Source: Larus michahellis
Lineage: Eukaryota; Chordata; Aves; Charadriiformes; Laridae
Length of the DNA stretch: 64,000 bases
Direction: 5' to 3'
Assembly: GCF_964199755.1 (NCBI RefSeq)
Contig: NC_133910.1
Location: 5,602,501-5,666,500, forward strand
The position numbers were made by a program, and so were the translations under genes. The stretch's first letter is position 1. Each line of letters begins with the position of its first letter. Shown here piece by piece: positions 23,835-36,500 of this stretch. The notes below the pieces were generated by a model. The model was not told where the DNA came from. It worked only from the letters and a program-made list of their open reading frames with translations, and searched no databases.

Positions 23835-23981
23835 TACCCCATCCCTGGAGGGGTTCAAGGCCAGGTTGGACGGGGCTTGGAGCACCCTGGGCTGGTGGGA
23901 GGTGTCCCTGCCCATGGCAGGAGGGTTGGAACTAGATGGTCTTTAAGGTCCCTTCCAACCCGAACCATTCTGTGATTCTGA
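23835..23981 (+). mobile_element. CR1 LINE 3' end, truncated copy 1 of a head-to-tail pair
   Basis: Starts at the CR1 word CCCCATCCCTGGAGG and runs through GTTCAAGGCCAGGTTGGACG, GGGCTTGGAGCA and AGGTCCCTTCCAACCCGAAC to a short CATTCTGTGATTCTG tail. It is a 5'-truncated CR1 3' end. It is directly followed by a second, longer CR1 in the same orientation. Confidence 0.9.
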
Positions 23982-23987
23982 GATTTA

Positions 23988-24316
23988 GCAGCCTTCCAGT
24001 ATCTGAAAGGGGCCTACAAGAAAGCTGGGGAGGGACTTTTTACAAGGACATGTAGTGACAGGACGAGGGGTGATGGCTTCAAACTGGAAGAGGGGAGATT
24101 TAGATGAGATCTCAGGAAGAAACTTGGCACTCTGAGGGTAATGAGCCCCTGGCCCAGGTTGCCCAGAGAAGCTGTGGCTGCCCCATCCCTGGAGGGCTTC
24201 AAGGCCAGGTTGGACGGGGCTTGGAGCAACCTGGGCTGGTGGGAGGTGTCCCTGCCCAGGGCAGGGAGTGGCACTGGATGGGCTTTAATCCAACTCTATC
24301 CATTCTATGATTCTAT
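23988..24316 (+). mobile_element. CR1 LINE 3' end, copy 2 of a head-to-tail pair
   Basis: Runs from GCCTTCCAGTATCTGAAAGG through CTACAAGAAAGCTGGGGAGG, GTGACAGGACGAGGGGTGAT, GGTTGCCCAGAGAAGCTGTG and CATCCCTGGAGGGCTTCAAG to the tail CATTCTATGATTCTAT. Its 3' part (24181-24275) is almost identical to the first copy (23837-23930), which suggests the same or a closely related subfamily. Confidence 0.92.
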
Positions 24317-27039
24317 AACAAGGGCTTCAACGAGGAGCGTGCTCCGGTGCTGGTGCCGTGCATGTGTGCTGGTAGTAGAGCAACTCCCAGCTCCAGCTTT
24401 CCCTTTGTCTTTGCCATTGGCCCCGGGCTGGGAATATTCAACTGGACATGTCCATCAGTGGCAGTCCAGACTGTCCGGACAGACATGACTAGAGTCAAAA
24501 CTTTGCTCTGGGTGTGCAGGGGAACCACTGGGCAGCGAACGCCTGTGGGTGGGGGGTCTGCAGGGAGCACCGTGTCTCTGAGAGAGCCCCTCAGTTAGTC
24601 CTGGATGCGGCAGGGTTTGGCACCACCCAACATTTCAAATATTTTCTCTTCCAGGATGGGTCGAAGCCCTGCTCAGCAGCACTTCCAGCGCATCGGCACA
24701 CGGTTTCCATCCCTGCTGCCTTGGGGTTCTCCAGTGAGGACAGAGGGAGGATGCACCACGGGTCAGCCTCGCAGCAGAGCCAGCTCTTCTCTTCTCCACC
24801 CCAGCACCTCCCCGCTGTCTGGAGCCGGGACGGGTGTGCTCCCAGCCCCCAACAGCGCAAGGCAGAGAGATGAAAGATATTGTTTTTCAGGTGGAATAGC
24901 TTCCAAAACGGTACATTTGCAGTCAAAGTGCTGCTTGGAATGCATATGCACCACTGCCTGCAGCAATGAGAAACAAAGCCATTAAAGTTTAGATAGCAGT
25001 GTTTTTATTTTTAACCAAATGAGTCAGTCTCCCCTCTAGCTCTGAGCGGGAGACGGGGAGAAAGTTGGGCACGGAGAGTTCAGAAAACCTCAACCCTACT
25101 GGGATCCCGCTGCGGGGAAAGTTCAAGCAGCCTGCTCCGTTTATTTGTGCCTAGAAACGGTATTTAAACTGAAGCTGCTGCTTTGATAGGGCCTTGGTTG
25201 GGTGAAATTTTTGTTTGCTTCCCTGGATTTTAATTATTTTTTTTTTCAAGAACAGATTTCAGGACGCTTATTGCATCTTGCTTTCCTCCTCCCATCCAGA
25301 AGGGTTCGTGTTGCCTTTCCTTCTTCGGCATCCCAGCCTGGGGGAGGTTGAGGGCCAACCTGTTTCCCAATCTGGCTTGGGATACCGCAGGTTTTCCATC
25401 AAGCTCCTCCTCAAGGCTGAGGGGAAAAGGATGAGCCGGGGAACCAGCCCGACGTGCGCGTTGGGTGTACGTGGTGTGTATGCGTATGCACAGGGTGCTC
25501 CCTGCCAGACCCAGGCAAGGCTGCAGCCTCCTTACGATGCACGTCCATTGCCCAGCCACAAACTGCATTTCAATGAGACATCTACCTGCTGCCGCACCAC
25601 GGCCCAGCCTCTTCCTCCAGCACTTTCTCTCTCCATCCCAGCCTGTTTCCAAGGTTCCTACCCCTGTAGCATCTCTAAGAGGATGTATCCGGCTGTTAAA
25701 AAACGCCTGCGCTCTTGCCGTCATCCTGGGATGCTTCTCGGAGGGCGCAGCAGGCTCAGCCCTCCAGCCCCAGACACCTGAGAACGTGCTTCATTTAAAG
25801 CTGAGGCTCAGACCCTTGCGCTGAATTGGGCAGTGAGCGCTCGGCCACTTGCAGGAAAAAAAAACCTCAAATACACGGAAAATTACAAAATTACATTCCT
25901 ACCTCTATTTATTGTTTTTCCACGCCATATGGAAATTTATGTAAATACACAAATGAGAAACAGGCCCTGGAGCTCCGGTGAGTTCGCCAACGTGCCACTA
26001 GTGCTGAAAACGCTGGCCACTGTTGACGCTTTAGGAGAACAGAGTGAGAGGAATGAATTCTGGCTCCAAAAGTTGTCCAGAGACATGGCTTCATTTTTTT
26101 TTCAACACAATGCCTACTCTTCTCATGAAAAAACATCCCAGCCTCCCCCAGCTGCTCCAGCCAGAGCTGGCTCTTCAGCCCAGTCCCAGGCAGGCTGAGG
26201 AAACCGGGGCTCACCGCATGCGTTTGGCTGTGGAGGAGACTCTTTTGCAAGCAAATTCCCCTTACCGAATTTTGCATATGAATTTACAGACAGGCTGCAC
26301 AGAGGCGGTTCACATCTCAGGGTATCCCGAGGAGCGTGTCCGTTTTGACCAGCTGATGGGGGTTTGGGGCTCTTCCACTCCCCACAAGTACAAGGTTTGA
26401 CCCCGTATCTGCTTCTCAACGACACAGAAGCGTTTCTGAAAGCGGAGGCGGCAGCAGGAGGCAGAAGGGGAACCGCACCAACCCGCACATATTACAGCCG
26501 TCTCCGTGTGTTTTTTAGGTTATGGAGCAATGTAACCTGTTCCCGTTTGGATCCCACATCTGCAGAAATAGGACACGTCTCCATGAGTGAGGTACCACTG
26601 TCAGAGCTGGGCGGAGCTGGACTGCACCAAAGGTTCATATTGAAACTGTCAGCTTTTGTGTTTTTTGTACATATATATCCATTTATATGTATACATAAAA
26701 TATACATGAAAGTAGGTATGTACGTGTCTACTTTATTTAAACCTTAAGAAGCAGTCCACTTAGAGAATCACATCTTCATTTCATTTTCTTTGTTCTTCTA
26801 AGATCCAGCAGTCTTTTTTATGGGATGGGGATTATTTTTCTTTTAAATTATTACTTGCCACAGCTTTGGGAGGAAAGCTGGGATCTGCAGAGGACAGGGA
26901 GAAGTTTGAGCAAAGTTTTCCTGGGAAAAAAAAAAAAAATAAATGCTGCTCCTGTGAATTAAAGCTGGAAAAAACCTCCCAGCTATGCAATTTCCTTGCT
27001 TGTTATTAATTATTGGAAGTTCAAACATTTTTGGCTTAA
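24317..27039. other. Non-coding, no gene seen
   Basis: GC-rich to 26560, then AT-rich with a TA/CA-rich patch (26668-26710) and an A13 run near 26926. ORFs of 110-190 aa (24514-24985, 25215-25781, 25833-26277, 26364-26747) lie in overlapping frames on both strands and show no domain. Confidence 0.5.
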
Positions 27040-27165
27040 ACATTACCATTTGTGCTTTCGACATGTATAATGTTTTATATCTCCTAAATGTTGTTATTAG
27101 TTCAAAAGATTTATGTCTTGACTAAATTATGATTTGGATAATTGCATTCTGTCTACCAAAATCCA
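27040..27165. promoter_or_regulatory. Short AT-rich island, possible conserved element
   Basis: AT-rich, repeat-free, with ATGTATAATGTTTTATATC and TAAATTATGATTTGG words. Texture only. Confidence 0.25.
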
Positions 27166-30100
27166 TCCCGCAGCTTCACTGGAGTGTGGAATCCGCCTTC
27201 GCTCCCCGGCCTGCCCCGCTTTGTTGTGCTGCGACGTGTGATTAAACATCTGCTCCCTGTTCCCTGCGGGAGCGGGGATGCATTTCAGTGGAAGGGTCAC
27301 AGCAGTGAGGTAATGCCGCTCCACAGAGGTCTGCTCGCAGCAGGGAAAAGCAAGAATCTTGAGGCTATAATTGATGGAGCAGGTGGAAAAGGATGTGCTT
27401 TTCCATGGGCGCTCACTGCTTTGGAAGTTCAAGCCAGCGTTGCGCTGGGCGAGGCAAGAGTTTCAAAAGAAGCTCCAGCTTTTGTGCGCCTGACGTTTGG
27501 CTCCTCGGCAGCCTCCGTCATGCTTGGACTGCAGAGAAAACACACCCTCTCGTTGGTTGATTGCTCTTGAGGAAGATAAGGGGAATCTCCATGCTGGGGT
27601 GCAGAGCGGGCTGTGAAGTCTCATGACGGTGGTGGCTTCCCATCCTGTGCTGAGGTTAACAGGGGACCTCAGGCTCCTCATGCTGTTTCTCTTCAAAATA
27701 CTCCTCCCTGCCCATTAAAGCCAGTACTTTGCAGTGTAACGTAGATATATGCAAGATGGTCATGGTTTGCTGGCCCAGATGTTGGTTGTGCTCTGGTCCA
27801 AGACTTTCCTGTGTGTCAATGGTGGGCTCTGTAACACTGTGAGTGGATGGCAATTCATGGTTACGTCGGCATTGTAGGTGCACTCAAAGGTGTGCTGACA
27901 AGTCAGGGTGGCGCTGGTGGGAAATGAGCACAGAGCCTTGCGAAAGGGGTCTGAAATGGTTCCCCCGAACAAGGAGGTGGTAGGTGTGGACCATACCAAG
28001 CTCCCATCCTGAGTAGGCTGAGTTGTTTGCGGGAAACAGGGCCCTTAACCCTTAAAACATTTGGAGCTGGGTCTCTTAGGTCACTTTTCTCTTGCCTTAG
28101 GCTTCTCTTAGGTCTGCAGTGGGCACCGTCTCTGACGGAGACAGAGCAACGAGCACCCACCAGTGTGTCTGAGGGATCCCCTGCAGCGCCTGCAAAACCG
28201 GTGCAGTTGGTGTAAAAACAGACAGAAAAGCTTCCATCATCGAGAAAGATTTCTTTCCCCAGGGTTATTTCACTTGTTGTGTGAGTAGAAGCAGCAAGTT
28301 CCCACTTCAGTCAACAGCTCGTGGGAGGGCTCTGATGTTCAGCAAATGCTGAGGCACCTTCAGCTTCTCCAGCCGTTTCAGCGGAAACAATGGCTGTTGC
28401 TCAGCCCTACGTGGCAAACCCTGAGCTCTCCTAAACAGGGAGATGAAAGGAAGGAGAACAATGGTGTGTTTGTCCTTTAGCTCTGAGTAGGTTGGGAGCG
28501 GGAGCAGGAGCAGGTAGGTGGAAAATGGAATTTGTGGTTTGTGGGTTTTTTTTATTATTTTTACCATAGTCGCTTGGGTCCAGAGCTGGAGATGTACGAG
28601 GAGAGACATGATTCTACTGAGAATAGGTCTTCAAGGACTCTCCACTGTGATAAGACTAACGTGAGTCATCAGTCATGGTAGTGAATAGGGATATTAACAT
28701 ACTTTTGACTAGCGTTTGCTAGCATGAATGCAAACTAGAACGGAGCTGACAAATCCAGGAGTCATCAAGTCTCCTGTGCTCCAATGCATTACTAGTACGC
28801 ATAACTCAGTAGCTCTGCTGTGGCATGTCTCTTGTTCGTAGGCAGAGTATGAGCAGACCAGTGTGTCCTGTGCACATCTGGCTGACCAAGCGGGGCTTTT
28901 TTGCAGAGCTACATTTTTTCACAAACAATGAGCAATTTTCCAGGTTCCATCATTTTTCAGCTTGGTGTGACAGGCGCGGACAGCCGGGCTGTCGATACGC
29001 CGAAGTCATGGCCACACAGCGTTGCACCGGGCGCCTGGACAGCACAGGTCAGAAAGGGATGGTGTGTCCAGATGTGCAGGAGTCACCGCACTGCTACTGT
29101 GCATTTGGACTTCTCTTCTTGCTACTCCAAGTGAGTGGCCAGGCAGAAAAAAAGATGAAGTCCTCAAATTCACCCCAGAAAAAGTTCTCAGGTGGAAAAA
29201 GAAGACGCATCTTACCATTCCCAAATATATAGTAGCCCTAGAATGAGCCTGTCTTGGGGTGCGGCTTATCTGGCACACCACTGTATTGGTGGATGCTACT
29301 GAAAGCCTCTGGGACTAGGAATAAAAAAGGAAAAGTGGATAACAGAACCACGCAGAAGTGTCCTCTGCTGAGAGCTGGCTCGTTAGTCCTTGGGACTAAC
29401 AGTTTTTCCTGGTAAGTTCAGCAATTTTTCAGGGTAGGAAACGCGACCTCACTATACACACAGAAACTTGCTATTTTATACCTTACTGCCAGCATGGATC
29501 TTAATCAACCAGAAAAACTCAAAATGACAAACAAACAAGAGACAGCTTTGCTATCTGAGGTTCATTAGCTCCTAGCGACCTTTTAAATCTGCAAGAAACC
29601 AAAGAGAAATGTTCAGAAAACGGGAGGGCTTTCAAGTCGTTTTGCCAGTAATTTCCACCTATTCCCCAGTTCCCCCTCAATAATGAATGGCATTTCTTGA
29701 TTGTTTTCCCAACGTTTGCTTTTATCTGAGCAAATGTAGACTGGAGCTTTGACCCACAAGATATAGGGAATGGGAGGTAGAGTCTCCCTGGAAGAACGGC
29801 GCATACTTTGTGCCTTGCAAGGTTCTCTCAAGGGCATCATTGTCCTCATCTGGGAGGCTGGAAACACGAGCAAAGGGCAGCCTATTTCATGCTTGGCACA
29901 AGCACACACCAGGGAGCCGTCAGCACTCTGTGCTGCAGTGGGTTAGATGTAGGTTCATTAGGAGGAGCTAACTCTCAGGATGGTCCTGGGCTCTGTGCAT
30001 CCCAGTGCATCCAGCACTGGGAAAGGAAAGACACCGTGGATGACACATTCTTTGGCATGCTGACACCCTGCTCTTGCGCCACGGGAACCAGGGAGCAGAA

Positions 30101-32039
30101 AGCAGTGACTCAGGTGATCACTTCATGGATACAGACAGGCCAGGCAGTCATCAGGTTGCTTCTCCATGGCAGGCTCTCAGGGCCAGCTCCTCAGCAGGTG
30201 GGAACAGACCTCGCTTCTGGTCTACCTGAGGCTACCCCTCTGCACCTCTACCTGGAAACTTTACCAACTTTGAAATGTTGGGCTTTCTTCCCTAACTGGA
30301 ACACAGGCAGCAGATGGATCCCTTCATGAAGCAGAGCATCTGTCCTCTCACCAGTCCTCTTCAGCTTCAGGCCTAGTCACCTTCTCCAAGTAGAACGATG
30401 ACAAGAGGACCATTGCTGGAGTGGAAAGTGAAGGGCTGTTTTAACTCTAAGTAAAACTATTTGAGGCCATCTTGTATCTCCTCAGAAAGTGCTGTTCTGT
30501 TGGGACCACAGCGGAGGAACTACTGATTGTAGACGGAGAACAGAGAAAGGCAAACAAAGCATCAGCCAGAGATGAAACATTCAGAGTAGGCAGAATAAGG
30601 AGGCCCTGAGGGCATCTGTGGAAGATGTTTTCTGTGGTTTACTGACTTGTTTTGATGGAAAAAAAAAATATTTTTCAAAGAAGGGGTATAAGACGTCACA
30701 CATGTATTTACAAGACTGTAGTCCTTCCTGACAACCTCTATGAACTCCCTCCACTGAAGAAAGAAGTTGAAGAACTTCTGAAAAGAGAGAGAAACTAAAA
30801 GATGAAAACACAGGCTAGAGAATGGAAACTCCCTTTCCTCCTGCCAAAAGAGAGCTTGCGGCGGGACCTGTCCTCTCAGCCTGAACGTAGCCCCTACTGA
30901 CATCACTGGGACCTACTGGGACCCAGTAGGTCTGGAACCCAGTTTCATGCAGGCACTGAGGTCCAGTAGCAGCATGGAGGAAGAGGAGCCCAGGGCTGAA
31001 GAGCGATGAAGCTAGAAAAGGTCTACATCGCACAGGAGCAGCTGGGAAGGATAATTTGCCATCTGCGCTAAGTGGTTTCACCCCAGTGCTGTCGGTCACA
31101 CCAGAATGCAGAATCACAGAGAGACCTCATATTTATCGTGGGGAGGGGAAGGAGGGGGGAAAACCATCTGTGGAAGGGAATTGGGCCAGTATGCGGCCTT
31201 GGATAGTCACATCCAGAGAGGGCTGAGCTGGGAAGCACCTGGCATATATCTGGCACCTGCGAGATGTGCAACAGAGATGCTGAGAGCAGCTGTGGGAGCA
31301 CAGAGCTCGGGCTGTGAAGGCACGGCAGGTACAGGCTGAGGGGGTCGGGGATTTGGAAAGCAGGAGACGTGCTGGCTGTGCTTTGCTTCCAGAGCTCCAC
31401 CATCGGGGTTCGGTGTGGGGCTCCCCAACACCCTGCCTTCCCACTGCTGGGTGGCATGGGCTGCCACGGCGGAAAGAGGAGGAGAAGGCTTCGGGGGCTA
31501 GGAGAAGAGGGGAAAGGGTGGACAGGGCGTTGGAAGGCATGTAGGAGCTGGAAAGGAAAAGCATGCACAAAACCAGGTCCTGTGTCCCATCACAAAGGAG
31601 ATCAGATTCCTGCTGTGTTAGATGCTGACTCAGGTGTGTGCCGCAGGAGGTCTCAGGGAACGGACTCCATTGCATGCTCGTCTGTCACTGAGGTTTGCAT
31701 GGGCTCTCTTGCACGCCCCGTGGGTAATTGCTTTCAGTTTGAGTACTTCAAACGGGGAGAAAAAAGTAGACCCTGCTTTCAGCCTGAGTCACTCGTATGT
31801 CTTTGTGACGTGGTACGCTTTCAAGTTGCCTGTAAATTCATACAGGAAGCCCTAATGGTCTTTAATTTTTAGGTCCACCGTTCGGTGCCTCTCTTCATTA
31901 GCCTCCCAGCCCAGAGGAGCAGTGAGCAGAGGTTCTGAGCACAGGTTAATGTGCTGCAAAGCGTTGGGGGCAGGATCCTTGACAGGCCACGGCACCTTTT
32001 TCTCCCAGCGTTCTGACAGCACTGCAATCCTATAACAAA
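27166..32039. other. Long non-coding stretch, no gene seen
   Basis: Unique-looking, mostly GC-balanced. The ORFs at 29808-30329 (173 aa, plus) and 31068-31675 (166-180 aa, minus) lack motifs and overlap other frames. A three-run G-rich patch (31140-31158) misses the fourth run for a quadruplex. No named repeat was recognised. Confidence 0.5.
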
Positions 32040-32290
32040 CCGGAGGGGAAACTAAGAAGTGTTGATAGGCTTCTTTTTCTCCCGGACTGTTAATTCAAAT
32101 CTGGCTCTAGGCCATTAGTGTTTTCACGCTATTACCTTCTAATGGCTTCTTGCTCTTGGCTCAGCTCTTACTTGGTAAGTCACAGCTGTGTGCGTTGTTA
32201 GCTATAGCCTCCCAGTTAGCCACTTGCTGGGAATCTCACTCAAGATTATGACTTGTGTCCGTGTTATGAAAATAGCCCGCGTGTAGCAGC
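32040..32290. promoter_or_regulatory. Putative conserved non-coding element (weak)
   Basis: Repeat-free block with CTGTTAATTCAAATC, CTATTACCTTCTAATGGC and GGTAAGTCACAGCTG. The GGTAAGT could be a splice donor by sequence, but no matching exon is visible. Confidence 0.25.
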
Positions 32291-33099
32291 TGCTGTCAAA
32301 TACTGCTCCTTCCAGCACTCACTCAACAGGTGTTACGAGCCGTTTTCCTACCGCCATGGACGGGATCAGCTGTTCCAACAGAAGGTTCACTTGTAATCCA
32401 GACCCCCTCGCTGCGCCGTCTGGGTCTCACGGAGCTGCTGATGAACCCGTGGCAGCTCTTGCTGAGGGAGCTGCATCTTTCGGCTCAAACGCTGGAGACT
32501 TGCAATGCAGAGGTCTGCGCTATGTTGGCGTTCCAGCCAGAGCTGCAGTTTTGTCTCCGGATTTCACACCCTGCTAGAAGGGATGAAGTACCGGGCAGAC
32601 TCTACTGTGAAGGGCTGAATGTGACTGCGCCCGTGCTCTCTGGTCAGACACAGGAGTGTTGCTGAGAGAGATGCTGTGACAAAGCTACCTTAGATACCAG
32701 TTGCAAAGTTTGACTCCTTTCCATGGTGCAGGAGTAGGAGACTTAATGCTCTCCGGTCCTTGATTTTTCAATTGTCCATCAATTCTGGGTGGGTTTTTCC
32801 TAAAGTTTATACTCCAAACAGGTATGAGTGCAGGAAAATCCCATGGCCTCTTATACCAGAGGTCAAACCAGGTTGCCCCTTTGGCCTTACGATCTCTGTT
32901 TCCACGAGAAGATTTCATCAGAGAGCTATGAAGGGCAGTACGGCCTAACCATTTCTAGGACCAGATACATGAGAATGGATAAGCATCCATGTGCACACAG
33001 TGGGATTCAGGTGTAGCTGTAGGGCAGGTGGATTAGGACTCAGCCCTGCTGTCTCTTTTCTATGCTTACTCTGAGAGCAACGCAGGAGATTTCAATGTA
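32291..33099. other. Non-coding, no gene seen
   Basis: Short ORFs on both strands without motif; no repeat identified. Confidence 0.5.
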
Positions 33100-33545
33100 C
33101 GGGTGCAGCTGACTGGCATGAAATTAATTTAAAACTCAAAAACTAAATTGGAAAAAAAAAAGCCCCTAAGAGTTACATGGAAAATCAATTACTCAGCATG
33201 CAAAGGTGATGCCGAGAACGCTGCTCCACAAAAAGGGCAAAATTCCCTGCAATTTTCATCTATTCTTCCTGCAATTTCCCTCCCATCCCTTGTGATATTT
33301 TTAAGAGATGGATGACTTTCTTTTTCTGGTTTTAGATATGCTTATTGGGGCTGGAGGGTGGAGAGACCAAGAGAGAAAAGACTGTTCCAAAAAAATGTAA
33401 TTAAGGTGATATTACTATGTGAATTACACAGTATATTTTGTTTAGAGCCATTATTGGCTGGAATGGCTCTGAAATTGAATTGTGCTGCAGATTCCTAGCT
33501 GATCTTACCCACATTCGCTCATGGTCAGGGATTGCATTAGACCTG
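33100..33545. promoter_or_regulatory. AT-rich island, putative conserved non-coding element
   Basis: AT-rich, repeat-poor block. It contains GAAATTAATTTAAAAC, AATGTAATTAAGGTG, ATGTGAATTACACAG and a GAGCCATTATTGGCTGG part with an inverted CCAAT (ATTGG). Boundaries are approximate; the regulatory role is inferred. Confidence 0.35.
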
Positions 33546-36500
33546 GGGAAGAGGAAAGTGCGGATGGAGGAGGGGACCCAGCCGGGGAGGAGGGGCTCTG
33601 TAAATAATTTCTTCCCGTGCAGAAGCTTTCGTCGGGCAGACAAAGAACCCACATTAAAAATTACTCTTCACCCCGTTGAGCCAAACTGCCTCGAAGCACG
33701 CGCCGCGAGCTGGTATTCAGCTGTGGGGAGAAGGAGGACGTCTTGCTGCCCTTAATGATATCTCCTCCACTGAAATGGTCATTTGTGATGGAGTTGAATG
33801 TGTATTTGCTCGCCACGGACTGGCTGAGGAAGGGAGAGAGGCTGTACAGCCATCAAAAGCACGGACTTTCCCCTGCTTTCAGTCAATACTGCACTGAGAT
33901 GGGTTCGAACCTGTGGTCGAGGAGCCCACAGCTCATCAGTCTCGTCTCTCCTCACCTCCATGTCCCGATGTCCTTCTGGAGCTGCAGTCATGGGCCAAAG
34001 GGTAACAGCATGCCCACCGATACCTCCCTTTTCTCCAAGTATACTCCCAGGCCTCTCAGCTTTCTCTTTTGGGATATGAGGCTTTCGCACCCCCTGCCTG
34101 CGGCTCCTCGGAAGACGCACGGTGGTGGGAAGGAGAGAACATTTGCCAGGGTCGCTGTAGGGCATAGGGACACTGGGGCATGAGCGACTCGGGGGAGTCT
34201 GATGAGGGAGACAAGGACACGGAGGAGAGGAGAAGAAATAAAGGCTAACATCAACCTCCGTGTCCTCTCTCCAAGGAAACAGCTTTCCAGAGACAGGGAA
34301 AAGAAGGGATGATGGGAACAGTTTCTCATGAGGAGGAGGAGTGTGAAGGGGCTCAAGGGCCAATATGTCTTGCAGTAGCACCTGTGGGGACACACAGCTG
34401 CCTGGGAGCAGTGAGGGTTCGCCTGTGCTTATCAGGGATGGCATGAAGAGCACAGGGGACACCTTGCCATGGTGGTGTCACCTACACAAGGTGGCAATCA
34501 CCGGCAGAGCACGGGGAGGGGAGATGGCTGGCAGCCCTGTCCTTGGGAACTTCGGCTTTGGTCTGTCCTTGCAGACCTTTGAGTCTTTTGGTGTCTTGGG
34601 CTCACAGCTCTTGATGGAGGTACAAATACTCTGCTGGATGGCAGAGGGTTGTAGTGAGCGATTCACCACGTGGGCAGCAGGACAGACAAAGCCAGGTTAC
34701 CTGTGGTGCTGTCGTTTGTGGCCTTGCTGATGTCTAATAATGTTCTATCTCTTTCCTCTACTTGGCCACTTATTTCTTATGCAACCTGTAAGAACATGAT
34801 AGCTCTGCATTAGCTACTCTGTTAAATTGGCTGAACCTGGCATAGGGGTTGGGAAGTTATGGGGAAGGGAGGGACGAGAGAGAGAACCCTCGCATCCAGC
34901 ACAGCCACCGTAATTCAGAAAATGAAAAAAAAAATACGAGATGCAAGAGAAACCCACGGCTGAGGGGTGGGGTGGGGAAAAGTAGGTAAGAAGACACAAA
35001 GCTGTTGTGTGTTAACATTTGTGTCCTCATTCTGCGATTCCTAGTTCCAGGATTCGGGTTTTTGTTTCTTTGTTCCCTTTTGCACTCTCAGTTCCTCTGC
35101 CTTGGTCTTGAGAAGGGCTCTATCGGTGCACGGTGGTGACGAGGGTGCTGCTCATCGTGGGGAGAAGTTTGCTGGGTGATCTGACGTGGCGTGTCCCTGG
35201 CCGCGGCAGATGCGCCCTGGGTGGGCTGTGCCAGGGAGGGGCTTTGGAAGAGCTGCCGTCTGCAAAGCGGGAGAGGGAAAATGTTTCTTGCCTCCTCTTT
35301 CCTTAAACCGTCTCCCATCTGAATAAAGTGGGGGAATTAGAAGGGGATTATCTACCAGCAGGAGAGGTGTAATTCATTTCTGCCACTGTCCGCGTGTCAG
35401 GTTCGATTTTAATTTCAGATAATGTCAAAGCCAGATTAAAGCCCTATCGTCTAGGTAGGAAAAAAGATCCATCCTTCCCACCCATCTCACTGAGCTGCCA
35501 GGACAGTGACTGCCATCCCTCCCTCCTCTCCCTTCAAACACACTCGGGTCGTGGCATGCTGCTAAGGCTCCTGCGTGGGAGGTTGGATCTCCTTCTTCTC
35601 CCCAGACCCTGGCCATGGGCAGCAGACTCTCCTCCATGCATCACACCCAGGGTGCTTCATCGGTGCCAGGGTGCTCCATCTGGGGACAAGGAGCGGAGTC
35701 TGGGAGGCACAGATGTACTGCCATTCACGGACACTTGGGAAATGAGCTGCCAGAGTGGGAGGGCGTGCGAAAATCAGGGAGAGGTGAGGGATGGTTGGGT
35801 CAACCATTAAAGAACAAGGTGGAAACAGCGTTGGTAGAGCTCCCCATTGTGCCTGGCCATCCCCCTCTGCCCTTCCTGGGATGCCTGCAGAGAAATAAAG
35901 GGTTACTGATGCCAGAGACACACAGAAATCAGGAACATCACTTAGAATAGCATCATCAAATTAAAGCAGCCCCTAAATTAGGCACCTTTATCTGTACTTG
36001 ACAGGTGATGAGAAGCAGTGTGCACGGAGGATGTTTCACCTTTCTTGGAACGCACTGCTTTGGTGGTTTAATGTTATTCCTCCCTTGGCCTCTCCCTTGC
36101 TTGTGCTGGGTCCGAGTCAGCTCTGCTGAGTTCCAGGAGCTGCTCCGACCTGCGCTCCTGCTTCCTGTGGCTCTTGGGGCTTGCGGAGCCATGCCTACAA
36201 AAATGGAGCCACTTGGCCGATGTAAGGATGCTCTTAACTGCTTTGAGATCTTCGGATGGAAGGAGTGGAAGTGCCCGGTGATGTCTTCTTCCCCAAGCGA
36301 ACGCAGACACAGGTAATTCCTGCTTCTGCTCAAACAGCATTTAAAGCAAAGTGCTTCTGACAAACAGGAGGGAAGATGGACTTTATTAAAAATAAAAAAA
36401 AAAAAAAATCTCTTGAGATCTGATCAGGCACTGATAACTCCTGCTGGGTTGTACTAGTATTTTGTTGTATTTCTCCATTATTGCAGATGGCGGCGGTGAG

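Noticed and set aside
29760..29870. Possible reversed MIR around CATTGTCCTCATCTGGGAGG
   Set aside because: Only one short segment is reminiscent, without the rest of the element.
33895..33915. GGTTCGAACC, an exact pol III B-box word, as a possible tRNA or SINE
   Set aside because: No A-box, no cloverleaf arms and no downstream T run. Probably coincidence.
33779..34462. 227-aa minus-strand ORF
   Set aside because: Ser/Pro/Leu-rich with no motif; a second minus frame of 135 aa overlaps it.
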